This document shows, in pieces, positions 10,036-18,548 of a stretch of DNA of 64,000 bases; position 1 is the stretch's first letter; the number at the start of each line of letters is the position of its first letter. The stretch is taken from the NCBI RefSeq assembly GCF_900108065.1, contig NZ_FNVQ01000006.1, forward strand, positions 177,329-241,328, written 5' to 3'. The translations under genes were made by a program, and so were the position numbers. This DNA is from Marinobacterium lutimaris (GTDB lineage Bacteria > Pseudomonadota > Gammaproteobacteria > Pseudomonadales > Balneatricaceae). Under the pieces are notes generated by a model. The model saw nothing but the letters and a program-made list of their open reading frames with translations, was not told the origin of the DNA and did no database searches.

Positions 10036-10978
10036 GTGTAGCTTCCTGTGTAGTTTCTTGTGTAGTTTCTGGCCGGATTCTCAGGCTGGCCTCCAGGTGA
10101 GTGATCAGCGCCTGCACTTTCACCGAATGTTCCCGGTTTTTCTGCCAGACGATATGCAGCGGCAATCCCTCAATGGCCAGCTGCGGCATTATCGGTACCA
10201 GGCTGCCGCTGCTGATCTGCGGCTCCACCAGCCAGGTGGCCAGTTGCGCAACTCCCATACCCGCCTCGACGGCCGCCACCTGCGCCTCGGCCTCGCCGAC
10301 GATTAAACGCCCTTCCACCTGTTGCCGCGATACCCGCGAATGCTCACCCCTGATCCGCCAGGGACCGACGCTGCCATCGCCCCTGGCGTAAAGCACGGCG
10401 TCGAGCTCAAGCAGCTGCTCGAGAGTCTCGGGCGTGCCATTGCGCGCAAGAAAGCCGGGCGATGCGCAGAAGATCAGCTCCTCATGGCCGAGATAGCTGT
10501 GTCCGACGGAGCTGGGCCAGGAGTCGCTGCCGCCTATTCTTACCGCCAGGTCCAGGCCATCCTCGGCCAAGTCGACAAAACGATCGGTAAAGGAGATCTG
10601 CGGCCTGACCTGGGGGAGCTGTTTGGCGAACTCCAGCAGTGCCGGCAGTGCCTGCAGCCGGCCGAAGGTGGAGGGGAGGCCGATGCTGAGGCGTCCCGAG
10701 GGGATCGGCTCTGCGGCTGCCAGGCGGTGTTCTATCTCTTCGACCTCATCCAGCACTCGCCGGCAGACCTGGTAAAAGGCATGGCCGGCATCGGTCAGCT
10801 CCAGGCGACGTGTGGTTCTGTCGAACAGCTGCTTTTGCAGCCGCTCCTCGAGCCTTGCCACCGCTTTGCCCACCGCAGAGTTGGTCAGGCTCAGCCGTTC
10901 GGCGGCAGCGGTAAAGCTGCCGGCATCCGCCACGGTGACAAAGGTATCCAGGCCTTTCAGGCGTTCAGAAGATCTCAT
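10025..10978 (-). CDS. LysR-family transcriptional regulator
   Basis: 317 residues. The N-terminal helix-turn-helix (LDTFVTVADAGSFTAAAERL, then AVGKAVARLEERLQKQLF) is followed by the two-lobed effector domain, including GRLSIGLPSTFGRL and GMGVAQLATWLV. The C-terminus carries an odd repetitive tail (ETTQETTQEATQ) encoded by three 12-bp repeats. It is divergent from an MFS exporter about 260 bp away, and LysR proteins often control the divergent gene. The effector is unknown. Confidence 0.92.
   Translation of the reverse strand: MRSSERLKGLDTFVTVADAGSFTAAAERLSLTNSAVGKAVARLEERLQKQLFDRTTRRLELTDAGHAFYQVCRRVLDEVEEIEHRLAAAEPIPSGRLSIGLPSTFGRLQALPALLEFAKQLPQVRPQISFTDRFVDLAEDGLDLAVRIGGSDSWPSSVGHSYLGHEELIFCASPGFLARNGTPETLEQLLELDAVLYARGDGSVGPWRIRGEHSRVSRQQVEGRLIVGEAEAQVAAVEAGMGVAQLATWLVEPQISSGSLVPIMPQLAIEGLPLHIVWQKNREHSVKVQALITHLEASLRIRPETTQETTQEATQPS
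10035..10070. repeat. Three 12-bp tandem repeats in the 3' end of the LysR gene
   Basis: Units TGTGTAGCTTCC, TGTGTAGTTTCT and TGTGTAGTTTCT lie in frame and encode the Glu/Thr/Gln tail of the regulator. The last two units are identical, so the expansion looks recent. Confidence 0.8.
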
Positions 10979-11071
10979 GGTCGATAGTAGGTGGAATTAA
11001 ATTCCAGAATAGTCAGGAAATAATATCGAAGAGTAGACGTTAGATCCAATATAGAATGGGCGCAAATTTTT

Positions 11072-11167
11072 AAGTCATTAAACTGCTAAGCCTTTAAACG
11101 CCTGGGCCTTCAAACCCCTCAGTTTTCAAAACGCTAAGCCTTCAAACCACTAAGTCATCAAATCAGC
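11072..11167. repeat. Six degenerate 16-bp tandem repeats in the LysR/MFS intergenic region
   Basis: Six consecutive 16-base units, consensus close to AAGCCTTCAAACCGCT, with the central TTNAAA/TCAAA core kept in all. They occupy the middle of the about 260-bp gap between the LysR start (10978) and the MFS start (11239). The unit length is not a multiple of three and no gene covers it. It may be an array of regulator sites or replication-slippage DNA. Confidence 0.85.
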
Positions 11168-11238
11168 GAGCCATATCGTTTCAGACGCTACGCATTAAGC
11201 GTCTCGTGTAAGGCCTTTCAATTAAGGAGTTTCGTACC

Positions 11239-12438
11239 ATGTCTACAAGTCGTGCGCTGGAGGGAGAAGTCCCGGCGCAGGGGGATGCCTCCCACGGCAA
11301 CGCGTTATCCATCGTTATTCTTGCGGTGGCGGCGTTCGTTATTGTCACCACGGAGTTTTTGATTGTCGGTCTCCTGCCGGCGTTGTCCCGGGATCTGGGT
11401 ATCTCCGTGGCCACCGCCGGGCAGCTGGTTACCCTGTTTGCCGTCGTGGTAATGCTCTGCGGCCCCTTTTTGACCGCCACGCTGGCGCACCTGAACCGCA
11501 AGAAGCTGTTTATCTCCATCCTGTTGCTGTTTACCGGCGCCAATGCGCTGGCGGCAGTCGCGCCCAATATCTGGGTGCTCTCTCTGGCGCGTCTGATCCC
11601 GGCGATGGCACTGCCGCTGTTCTGGGGGACGGCCAGTGAGACTGCGGCGCAGATCGCCGGCCCCGAGCGGGCGGGCAGGGCGGTGTCCCAGGTATATCTG
11701 GGTATCTCCGCGGCCATGCTGCTCGGTATTCCTCTGGGCACCCTGGCCGCCGATGCCATCGGCTGGCGTGGTGCCTTTGCGCTGCTTGCGGCGCTGTCGC
11801 TGCTGATTGCGCTGCTGATCTACCTGAGCATGCCGACGGTGAAGACCAACGAGCGCGTGGCTGCCTCGCACCAGGCGCGTATTCTCAAAGATCCCTATTT
11901 CCTCGGTAATGTGGCGCTGTCGGTGCTGGTATTTACCGCGATGTTTGCCGGCTATACCTACCTGGCCGAGGTGCTCGAGTCCTCCGCCGGCATCGCTTCC
12001 GGCCAGGTCGGCTGGTGGCTGATGGGGTTTGGTGCTGTGGGCCTGATCGGTAACTGGCTGGGCGGTCTCTGGGTAGACCAGAAGCCGCTGCTGAGCACCG
12101 CGCTATTCTGCCTGCTGCTGGCGCTGGGTATGGCCGGGAGCATGGCGCTGGTGGAAGCTCCCTTGTGGTTCGCGCTGGCGCTGGGTGTCTGGGGTATCGC
12201 CAACACGGCGCTCTATCCGCTCTGTCAGGTACGGGTAATGAAAGCGGCCTCGGGGGCTCAGGCGCTGGCGGGTACTATCAATGTTTCCGCGGCGAATGCC
12301 GGGATAGCGCTGGGCGCGATAATCGGTGGCGTGGCCATCTCTGTCTGGGGTGTGGCCAATATTGGCTACCTGTCTGCAGCGCTTGCTCTCGCGAGTGCCG
12401 TCGTCGCTCTGCTGGTATCCCGGCTTAAGCCGGCCTGA
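11239..12438 (+). CDS. MFS transporter, DHA1 family (AraJ/SotB-like exporter)
   Basis: 399 residues with about 12 predicted membrane helices. The first helix region contains TTEFLIVGLLPAL, the motif of the sugar-efflux/chloramphenicol-resistance branch of DHA1 carriers, followed by VATAGQLVTLFAVVVM. Loop 2-3 reads HLNRKKLF, the place of MFS motif A. The start has AAGGAG upstream (ATTAAGGAGTTTCGTACC then ATG). It probably exports a small molecule by proton antiport. The divergent LysR regulator may control it through the repeat region upstream. Confidence 0.88.
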   Translation: MSTSRALEGEVPAQGDASHGNALSIVILAVAAFVIVTTEFLIVGLLPALSRDLGISVATAGQLVTLFAVVVMLCGPFLTATLAHLNRKKLFISILLLFTGANALAAVAPNIWVLSLARLIPAMALPLFWGTASETAAQIAGPERAGRAVSQVYLGISAAMLLGIPLGTLAADAIGWRGAFALLAALSLLIALLIYLSMPTVKTNERVAASHQARILKDPYFLGNVALSVLVFTAMFAGYTYLAEVLESSAGIASGQVGWWLMGFGAVGLIGNWLGGLWVDQKPLLSTALFCLLLALGMAGSMALVEAPLWFALALGVWGIANTALYPLCQVRVMKAASGAQALAGTINVSAANAGIALGAIIGGVAISVWGVANIGYLSAALALASAVVALLVSRLKPA

Positions 12439-12468
12439 GCATAAGCCCGCGGGTTCTGGCCCGCGGCC

Positions 12469-14946
12469 TCAGGGTGTTGGCGGTAGCTCGAGCCATAGAT
12501 TCAGGGCTTCGCTGATACGTTGTACTGACAATGGTTTGGTCAGGAAGTCGTTCATTCCTGCGTCCATGCAGGCCTGGCGGTCCTCCTCCATGGCGTTGGC
12601 GGTCATGGCGACAATCGGGATCTGGCGATAGGCCTTGTCCCGCGCCGCCCGGATCGCGCGAGTCGCCTCGACGCCGCTCATCACCGGCATCTGCATATCC
12701 ATAAACACCAGGTCGTAGCGCTTCTGCTCCAGGGCATCGACGCCTTCCTGGCCGTTGTTCGCCACATCCACCTGGCAGCCCAGCTTTTTCAGCAGACCAA
12801 CGGCAACCTTCTGGTTGATCAGGTTGTCCTCCACCAGCAGTAGCTGCGGCGGCGATATCTGCTCTCCGGCCTCCGATATGGGACCGGTCTGCACGGCAGC
12901 ACTTCCCTGTGTGGGCCCTGATTGTGGTTCTGGATCGGGCTCTAAGTGCGGTTCTGCAGGCCGTTGAGGCGCTGTATCCAGGGTATCGGCAACAACCTGC
13001 TGGCTCAGGGTGAAGCGGGCGGTAAACCAGAAACGGGAGCCCTTGCCCTGCTCACTCTCAACGCCGATATCGCCGCCCATCATGTCGCTGAGTCGCTTGC
13101 AGATCGCAAGGCCCAGTCCGGTACCGCCGTGGGTGCGGGTGGTCGATGAGTCCACCTGGGAAAACTGCTGGAACAGGCGGTCGAACTTGGCGCGGGGAAT
13201 ACCGATTCCGCTGTCGCTGACGATAAATTTCAGCAGTACGCTGTCGCCGTTGCGCGCAAGTGTTTCGACCTCGACGCGCACCTGTCCTGCCTCGGTGAAC
13301 TTGATCGCGTTGCCGGTCAGATTGTTGAGTATCTGGCGCAGCCTGCCGGGATCACCGCACAGCAGTCGCGGCACATTGGCGGATATCGCAAAGCTGAACT
13401 CCAGCCCTTTTTGCTGTGCCGCCAGTGTCAGGGTCTGGGCAAAGTGGTCAAGCAGAGTGTAGAGGTCGAAATCGATCTGCTCTATATCCAGCTTGCCCGC
13501 CTCGATCTTGGAGATATCGAGGATATCGTTGAGCAGCACCAGCAGCGCGTCGGCACTGTGCTGAATCGTGTGCGCATAGTCCTGCTGCTCGCAGTTCAGG
13601 CCGCTTTGCAGCAACATCGTATTCATGCCGATGATGCCGTTCATCGGTGTGCGGATCTCGTGGCTCATGGTGGCGAGAAACTCGCTTTTCGCCCGGCTGG
13701 ACTGCTCGGCCGCCAGTTTGGCATCAACCAGCTCACGCTCCACCAGCTTGCGCTCGGTGATATCGCGCAGGATGGCGATGCACATCAGCCCGTCGGCGGT
13801 TTCATAGGGCGAGAGTGCCACCTCGATAGGAAACTCGCGCCCCTGTTTGTCCTCGGCAAACAGGGAGGAGGTCTGACTGCCCATCTGTCGTACCCTGGGA
13901 GCCGCAAAAAAGCTGGCCAGGTGCGCGGCGTGTCCGCTGCGCAGGCGCTCGGGCAGCAACATGCTGATATCCCGCCCGATAAACTCCTCCTTGGTGTAGC
14001 CGAACAGCTCGCTGGCGCGTCGGTTAACCACCTTTATGCGGCCGCTTCTGTCCACTGTGAACAGAGCATCGGGGGTCGATTCCACCAGGCCGGTCAGCAG
14101 CACCTCACGGCCTTTTATCTCCTCCAGCAGTTCAGTGATCCGGCCGGCACTCTCGAAGCGCGCCTGACTCTCACGGTGCACGGTAATCAGCATCATGCCG
14201 ATCATGATGAACACGGCCAGACCGATCACCAGCGACAGGGTGACCGGGTCGAAGCCGTTGCTTACCGTTTGGCTCAGGTTGCCGATCTCGAAATAGGCCG
14301 CGGTCATCGCTGTGTAGTGCATTCCGGACACGGCCAGGCCCAGCACCAGGGCGGAGAGCAGCAGGCTGATCTGCCCCGGCAAACGCAGCTGCCCGAGTAC
14401 CCCGGTACGCAGCCAGAAAGCGGAAATTGAGAGCAGCACTGCGACGAGGATGGAGAGGGTAAACAGACCCGGGTCGTAGCGCAGATAGGCGTCCATGCGC
14501 ATCGCTGCCATGCCAGTGAAGTGCATCAGCCCTATGCCGCCGCCGAACAGGGTGCCGCCCAGCAGCAGGTCGCGCTTGCGTGATTGACCGGCGGTGATAA
14601 AGCGCAGCGCGTAGATACCGGCGAGAACGCCGGGCACCATCGACAGGGCGGTGGCCCAGGGGCCGTAACTGATATTGCAGGGCAGGGAAAACCCCAGCAT
14701 ACCGATAAAATGCATCGACCAGATGCCGACACCAAAGCCGATGCCGCCCAGAATCAGCAGCATCCTGCGGCTGCGTCCCGGAGCGGCCTGTTCGGACAGT
14801 TGCACCACCAGCAGCGACACATAGGCGGCAAACACCGCGATGGCGATAGAAAGAGCCACCAGTCCGGGGTCGTATTGACCGACGTACAGACGGCTGGGGT
14901 CGGGTGTGCCGGTCAGAAAAGACAGAGGCTGAAAGTGTATGTCCAT
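12469..14946 (-). CDS. MHYT-PAS hybrid sensor histidine kinase/response regulator
   Basis: 825 residues from the ATG at 14946, just before the conserved part; an upstream in-frame ATG at 14997 is less likely. The N-terminus is an integral MHYT sensor (about 30-240) with the repeated motifs SMHFIGM, LMHFTGM and GMHYTAM, thought to bind a metal and sense diatomic gas or redox. A PAS domain follows (about 275-385, ESTPDALFTVDRSGRIKVVN). The HisKA box has FLATMSHEIRTPMNGIIG (His near 430). The ATPase domain has DSGIGIP and GGTGLGLAICKRL. A receiver domain has LLLVEDNLINQKVA and the phospho-acceptor Asp in DLVFMDMQMP near 750. There is no HPt domain and no partner gene nearby, so its output is unknown. 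Confidence 0.93.
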   Translation of the reverse strand: MDIHFQPLSFLTGTPDPSRLYVGQYDPGLVALSIAIAVFAAYVSLLVVQLSEQAAPGRSRRMLLILGGIGFGVGIWSMHFIGMLGFSLPCNISYGPWATALSMVPGVLAGIYALRFITAGQSRKRDLLLGGTLFGGGIGLMHFTGMAAMRMDAYLRYDPGLFTLSILVAVLLSISAFWLRTGVLGQLRLPGQISLLLSALVLGLAVSGMHYTAMTAAYFEIGNLSQTVSNGFDPVTLSLVIGLAVFIMIGMMLITVHRESQARFESAGRITELLEEIKGREVLLTGLVESTPDALFTVDRSGRIKVVNRRASELFGYTKEEFIGRDISMLLPERLRSGHAAHLASFFAAPRVRQMGSQTSSLFAEDKQGREFPIEVALSPYETADGLMCIAILRDITERKLVERELVDAKLAAEQSSRAKSEFLATMSHEIRTPMNGIIGMNTMLLQSGLNCEQQDYAHTIQHSADALLVLLNDILDISKIEAGKLDIEQIDFDLYTLLDHFAQTLTLAAQQKGLEFSFAISANVPRLLCGDPGRLRQILNNLTGNAIKFTEAGQVRVEVETLARNGDSVLLKFIVSDSGIGIPRAKFDRLFQQFSQVDSSTTRTHGGTGLGLAICKRLSDMMGGDIGVESEQGKGSRFWFTARFTLSQQVVADTLDTAPQRPAEPHLEPDPEPQSGPTQGSAAVQTGPISEAGEQISPPQLLLVEDNLINQKVAVGLLKKLGCQVDVANNGQEGVDALEQKRYDLVFMDMQMPVMSGVEATRAIRAARDKAYRQIPIVAMTANAMEEDRQACMDAGMNDFLTKPLSVQRISEALNLWLELPPTP

Positions 14947-15365
14947 GATGGTGTGTTCCCGCGAATCGTTCTCTCCCGCCTGCGCATGCAGCGCCATCGC
15001 CGGCTTAAAACATGCACGCAGCAGGCTAGTTTAAAAAGTTCGCTTGGTTCATCATGTGGAAATAGCGGATCTGAGCATATTTTTCTAATTATTCCTCGCT
15101 CTCAAAGACTGACACTGCGTTAGTTCAAGATAGACCTGTTCGGGCGAAGCTGGGTCTTGCGCTAAAAATATACAAATTCTCTTATAAAGTGTATCTGGAC
15201 GGTAACATTTATGATGAAATATTCATCAGAGGTTATCATTCATCCCCTGCCTCTTGGCGCTTTTGCCGTTTTGGCGGGGAACTTGCTTATCTTCATACCG
15301 CTCCTAATGGGACGGGTCCTCTATCGAGTCGACCACCGGCTGATCTTCTGCAAAAGGTTTTATAC
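14947..15365. other. Gene-free intergenic region
   Basis: About 420 bases between the divergent hybrid kinase and MarC gene. It is AT-richer than its surroundings and contains one short palindrome, GATGAA-ATA-TTCATC at 15213-15227, which could be a regulator site. An in-frame extension of MarC runs through it but has no conserved-looking protein. No RNA gene was recognised. Confidence 0.5.
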
Positions 15366-16001
15366 ATGACGGAAAAGTTTATACGCGACGCGCTGATTCT
15401 CTGGACCACCATCGATCCGATCGGCACGCTGGCGATCTTTTCCGCGCTGACAGCCCATATGACGGCCACCGCAAGGCGCCGTACGGCCATCAAGGCCACG
15501 ATCTATGCCACTGTTATCCTGTTCTTCTCCATCGTCGTGGGTCAGCTGCTGCTGTCCGCCATGGGCATCCGCCTGATCTCGCTGCAGCTCGCGGGTGGTC
15601 TGATCCTGTTCCTGTTCGGTCTGAAGATGATCTTTGGCGATATGAACAAGGATGCGCGCAAGGTGGAGGATGCGGGGCACGATATCGCGGTGTTCCCGCT
15701 GGCGGTGCCCTCCATCGCCACGCCGGGCGCGATCATGGCGGTGATCCTGATGACCGATAACCATGTCTACTCCATCCCCACCCAGATCGGCACCACGCTG
15801 ATCATGCTGGCGATCATGCTGGTGACCTTCCTGCTGATGCTGGCGGCGGGGCCGATTATCCGGGTGATCGGTAATAACGGTTCGGCGATCCTGGTGAAGG
15901 TGATGGGGATGATCCTGACCGCGCTTTCCATCGAGTTCGTGATGGAGGCGCTGAAAATTTCCCAGTGGATCGGCGGCGACTCAATTACATCCGCCGGTTG
16001 A
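15366..16001 (+). CDS. MarC-family integral membrane protein
   Basis: 211 residues from the ATG at 15366; the frame extends to 15189 but that segment is not MarC-like. Six hydrophobic helices fit the MarC/UPF0056 fold. MarC features seen include LWTTIDPIGTLAIF near the N-terminus, FPLAVPSIATPGAI in the middle and the hydrophobic C-terminal helix. The family is unrelated to drug export despite the name, and its transport role is unresolved. It is convergent with the haem oxygenase cluster. Confidence 0.88.
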   Translation: MTEKFIRDALILWTTIDPIGTLAIFSALTAHMTATARRRTAIKATIYATVILFFSIVVGQLLLSAMGIRLISLQLAGGLILFLFGLKMIFGDMNKDARKVEDAGHDIAVFPLAVPSIATPGAIMAVILMTDNHVYSIPTQIGTTLIMLAIMLVTFLLMLAAGPIIRVIGNNGSAILVKVMGMILTALSIEFVMEALKISQWIGGDSITSAG

Positions 16002-16053
16002 GCCAATAGAGCGACGTGCAAAGCGTCAGTGTCGTTCAGCCGGGTATCCGGGT

Positions 16054-16467
16054 TTACTCTGGGGTGAGGGTGGTGAACTTGGGCTCCGGGCGGCTCCAGA
16101 GCCAGCTGGCGACCAGGATCATGCTGCTCATTGCCAGGCAGACCCAGAGACCGAAGCCCAGCGTCAGGGCCAGAATCAGACCGCTGAGCGCCATGCTCAG
16201 GCTGGCGAGCCATTTGGCCCGGCGCGGTACTGCGCGCTGTTCCTGCCAGTTTCTCAGGTGTTCGCCGTAAACCGGATGGTTGAGCAGCCAGTCGTGCAGC
16301 TGTGGCCAGCCCCGGGCGGCGGCCCAGAGGGCCAGCAGCAGAAAAACGGTGGTGGGCATGCCGGGCAGCACCGCGCCGATCATCCCCAGGGCCACGAACA
16401 ACAGGGCGAGCAGTCGCCACGCCAGCCTGATCAGCATCGACTCAGGCGCCGGCCGTTTTAGTGGCAT
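16054..16467 (-). CDS. YbaN/DUF454 family membrane protein, last gene of haem locus
   Basis: 137 residues with three to four hydrophobic helices. The sequence has the DUF454 core: GMIGAVLPGMPTTVFLLLAL, the cytosolic segment HDWLLNHPVYGEHLRNW and the RRAKWLA turn. Function is unknown. It lies 15 bases after haem oxygenase on the same strand, which suggests a link to haem or iron handling in the membrane. Confidence 0.85.
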   Translation of the reverse strand: MPLKRPAPESMLIRLAWRLLALLFVALGMIGAVLPGMPTTVFLLLALWAAARGWPQLHDWLLNHPVYGEHLRNWQEQRAVPRRAKWLASLSMALSGLILALTLGFGLWVCLAMSSMILVASWLWSRPEPKFTTLTPE

Positions 16468-16482
16468 TCTGTTCCAGAGGCA

Positions 16483-17094
16483 TCAGAGTTCCAAAGGCAT
16501 TAAAGTTTCGGCGTTGGCGAATACAAAGGCGAGCGCATTTTCCGCACCCTTCATCGCTTCACCGCGCTGCTCGTCGCTCAATGGCAGAGCATCCAGCTGC
16601 TGTTTGAAATTGAGCCAGTGGCGACCGCGGCCGTCGGCGTGACCGGCCAGATGTCGTGCACCCTTCTCCTCCGAGAGTCCCAGATCCTTCTTGGCGTGAC
16701 GCAGCAGGATAGCAGCGCCCAGGGATGAGCCCTGGTGGGCGTAAAGCCAGCCGATCGCCTCTGCATCGCTAATCGGATGAGAGTCAGCCGCCTGCTGACG
16801 GTCGCACTCGATCTGCTCGTCGGGCAGGGATAGATCGGCGCAGTCCTGCAGAATTGGCTCCAGCCTGCCGCGCTGCTCAAGATCCGGCAGCCACTGCTTG
16901 AGCTGCTCGCGCTGATAGAGCGAAGCGGTGGCGTAGTTCAGCCGCAGCTGCATACGCAGGAAGGGCAGATAGCGCTCGATAGCGCCAAAGGGCTCAAACT
17001 CCATGATGCGGCGGTCCAGCCGTTCATGGGTGCCGGAGGTGTGTGATTTCAGTGCCTCGCTCAGCGGCGCCTGGGCGGTTTGTGTCTGTTCCAT
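16483..17094 (-). CDS. hemO: Biliverdin-producing haem oxygenase
   Basis: 203 residues. The proximal-ligand segment THERLDRRIM places the haem-binding His near residue 23. The distal-helix glycine motif appears as GSSLGAAIL near 122-130, preceded by IGWLYAHQ. This matches bacterial HemO/PigA enzymes, which cleave haem to biliverdin, CO and Fe2+ in the cytosol using an external reductase. Its place downstream of the hemophore, Slam and receptor genes makes it the iron-release step of the haem-uptake pathway. An upstream GAGGAT supports the start. Confidence 0.93.
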   Translation of the reverse strand: MEQTQTAQAPLSEALKSHTSGTHERLDRRIMEFEPFGAIERYLPFLRMQLRLNYATASLYQREQLKQWLPDLEQRGRLEPILQDCADLSLPDEQIECDRQQAADSHPISDAEAIGWLYAHQGSSLGAAILLRHAKKDLGLSEEKGARHLAGHADGRGRHWLNFKQQLDALPLSDEQRGEAMKGAENALAFVFANAETLMPLEL

Positions 17095-17163
17095 CGGGTG
17101 ATCCTCGATCCATATCCTTGGGGTCTATATCTGATTAACGAACGAGGCGGGTCATATCCGTAA

Positions 17164-18546
17164 TCAGCCGGCCCGGTTTTCATCGCGAAGCGCCCGCAGC
17201 TGCTTGCGGTAACGCGACTTTTCACTGGCCTTGCCCCAGGCGTCGTAGAGCGTTATCAGGTTATTCAGCACCGTCTCCAGCGCCGCCGTATCGGCATTTG
17301 CCCGGCGCAGTAGCTGCAGGGATTGGACGAAATGGGGTTCGGCGTCGCTGTAGGCTTTTTGCTGATAGAGCAGGGCGCCGATACGGCCCTCGGTATTGCC
17401 ACGCTGGATAAGATCGGCGTTGCCTGACGCCTGCGCAGCGTCCTGCTTAGAGTCCTGCTCTGGCCCCGGCATCAGTGCCAGGCTCTGGCGGAAGTAGTCC
17501 AGCGCTTCGTCCCGCTGCTTTCTTATCTCACTGACAACACCCAGGTTGCCGAGGATCGCGGCCCGGGCGCTTTGGCTTTGCGCCGTCTCGCTGGCCCCGG
17601 TGTCGCCCAGCCGCTCCAGCCGGGCCAGAGCGTCTTGCAGCAGTTGCTCGGCCTTGTCGATTTCATCCTCTTTCGCTTCACCGCCCTGCAACATCGATTG
17701 CGCCTGCACATAGAGGTTGATCACGCCGGCCAGCGACAACTCGCCGGAGCGTTCGCGGATCTGCTGGGCCTCGGCACGCAGCGCGACGCTGTCCTGCTGC
17801 GGCAGCTGCTCTTCGATGAGCTGGGCCATCCGCTCCAGGGTCTCGGCGCGGCGGGTATCCTCTTCCGACAGGGTGTGGGACTCCCTGTCGCGCTGTTGCT
17901 CCAGCACGGCGAGCGCCTCACTGGCGGCGCCTCGGGCGCTGTAAAGCTGCGCCAACTGGTAGCTCAGCTGGCGCCGGTTTTCCTGAAAAGAGTTATAGAA
18001 GTCGCTCTCTGCCGAGGTCTCCAGCGCGCTGCGTGCGACCTCGATGGCTGCCTCGGGTTGACCCTGCTGCAGCAGCGCGCTTAACCCCAGTGCGCCCTGT
18101 AGCCGGGCTGCCATCTGCTCTGGGTGTTGCCGGTAGATCGCCAGCGCCTGGCGGTAGGCATCGATCGCTTTGTCCGTCTGGCCCGCGCTTTCAGCCAGGC
18201 CCGCCAGGTTCAGCAGCAGCCGGGCCTGGGCCACACTATCGCTGCCGCGGGCGCGCCCGTTCAGCACGAGTGCCCGCTGTTGGGTTTCCAGGGCGCTGTC
18301 GCTCTGGCCCTGCGCCATCTGTACATAGGCCAGCAGGCTCAGGCTTGCGGCCTCAAAGGCGGCGCCATTATCGGCCCTGCGTGCCCGGGCGATGGCGCGT
18401 TGCAGCAGGGTCTCGGCCTTGGCGTAGTCGCCGCCCTGGTAGGCGGCCTGTGCCTGCTGCTGCAGTGGCTGCCAGTTATCCGCAGCGTCGGCGTTGAGGC
18501 ACAGCAGTATCAGTAATGCGGCGAAAAAAGAGGTGCGAATCATCAT
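17164..18546 (-). CDS. Exported tetratricopeptide-repeat protein in the haem/Slam operon
   Basis: 460 residues. Residues 1-21 form a signal peptide (FFAALLILLCLNADA then ADNW). The rest is helical repeats with the TPR pattern, for example AYQGGDYAKAETLLQRAIA, QGQSDSALETQQRALVLNG, AGQTDKAIDAYRQALAIY, QRDEALDYFRQSLALM and AYSDAEPHFVQSLQLL. It is therefore a periplasmic helical scaffold. The start is two bases after the Slam stop codon, so the two are probably co-translated. I do not recognise a specific function. A chaperone for the hemophore or a Slam partner is inferred from context only. Confidence 0.85.
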   Translation of the reverse strand: MMIRTSFFAALLILLCLNADAADNWQPLQQQAQAAYQGGDYAKAETLLQRAIARARRADNGAAFEAASLSLLAYVQMAQGQSDSALETQQRALVLNGRARGSDSVAQARLLLNLAGLAESAGQTDKAIDAYRQALAIYRQHPEQMAARLQGALGLSALLQQGQPEAAIEVARSALETSAESDFYNSFQENRRQLSYQLAQLYSARGAASEALAVLEQQRDRESHTLSEEDTRRAETLERMAQLIEEQLPQQDSVALRAEAQQIRERSGELSLAGVINLYVQAQSMLQGGEAKEDEIDKAEQLLQDALARLERLGDTGASETAQSQSARAAILGNLGVVSEIRKQRDEALDYFRQSLALMPGPEQDSKQDAAQASGNADLIQRGNTEGRIGALLYQQKAYSDAEPHFVQSLQLLRRANADTAALETVLNNLITLYDAWGKASEKSRYRKQLRALRDENRAG

Positions 18547-18548
18547 GG

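Noticed and set aside
11072..11167. Possible CRISPR array
   Set aside because: The 16-base units are contiguous and degenerate with no unique spacers and no cas genes nearby, so this is a plain tandem repeat.
15189..15365. N-terminal extension of MarC
   Set aside because: The added 59 residues are not hydrophobic in the MarC manner and the conserved family start is at 15366.
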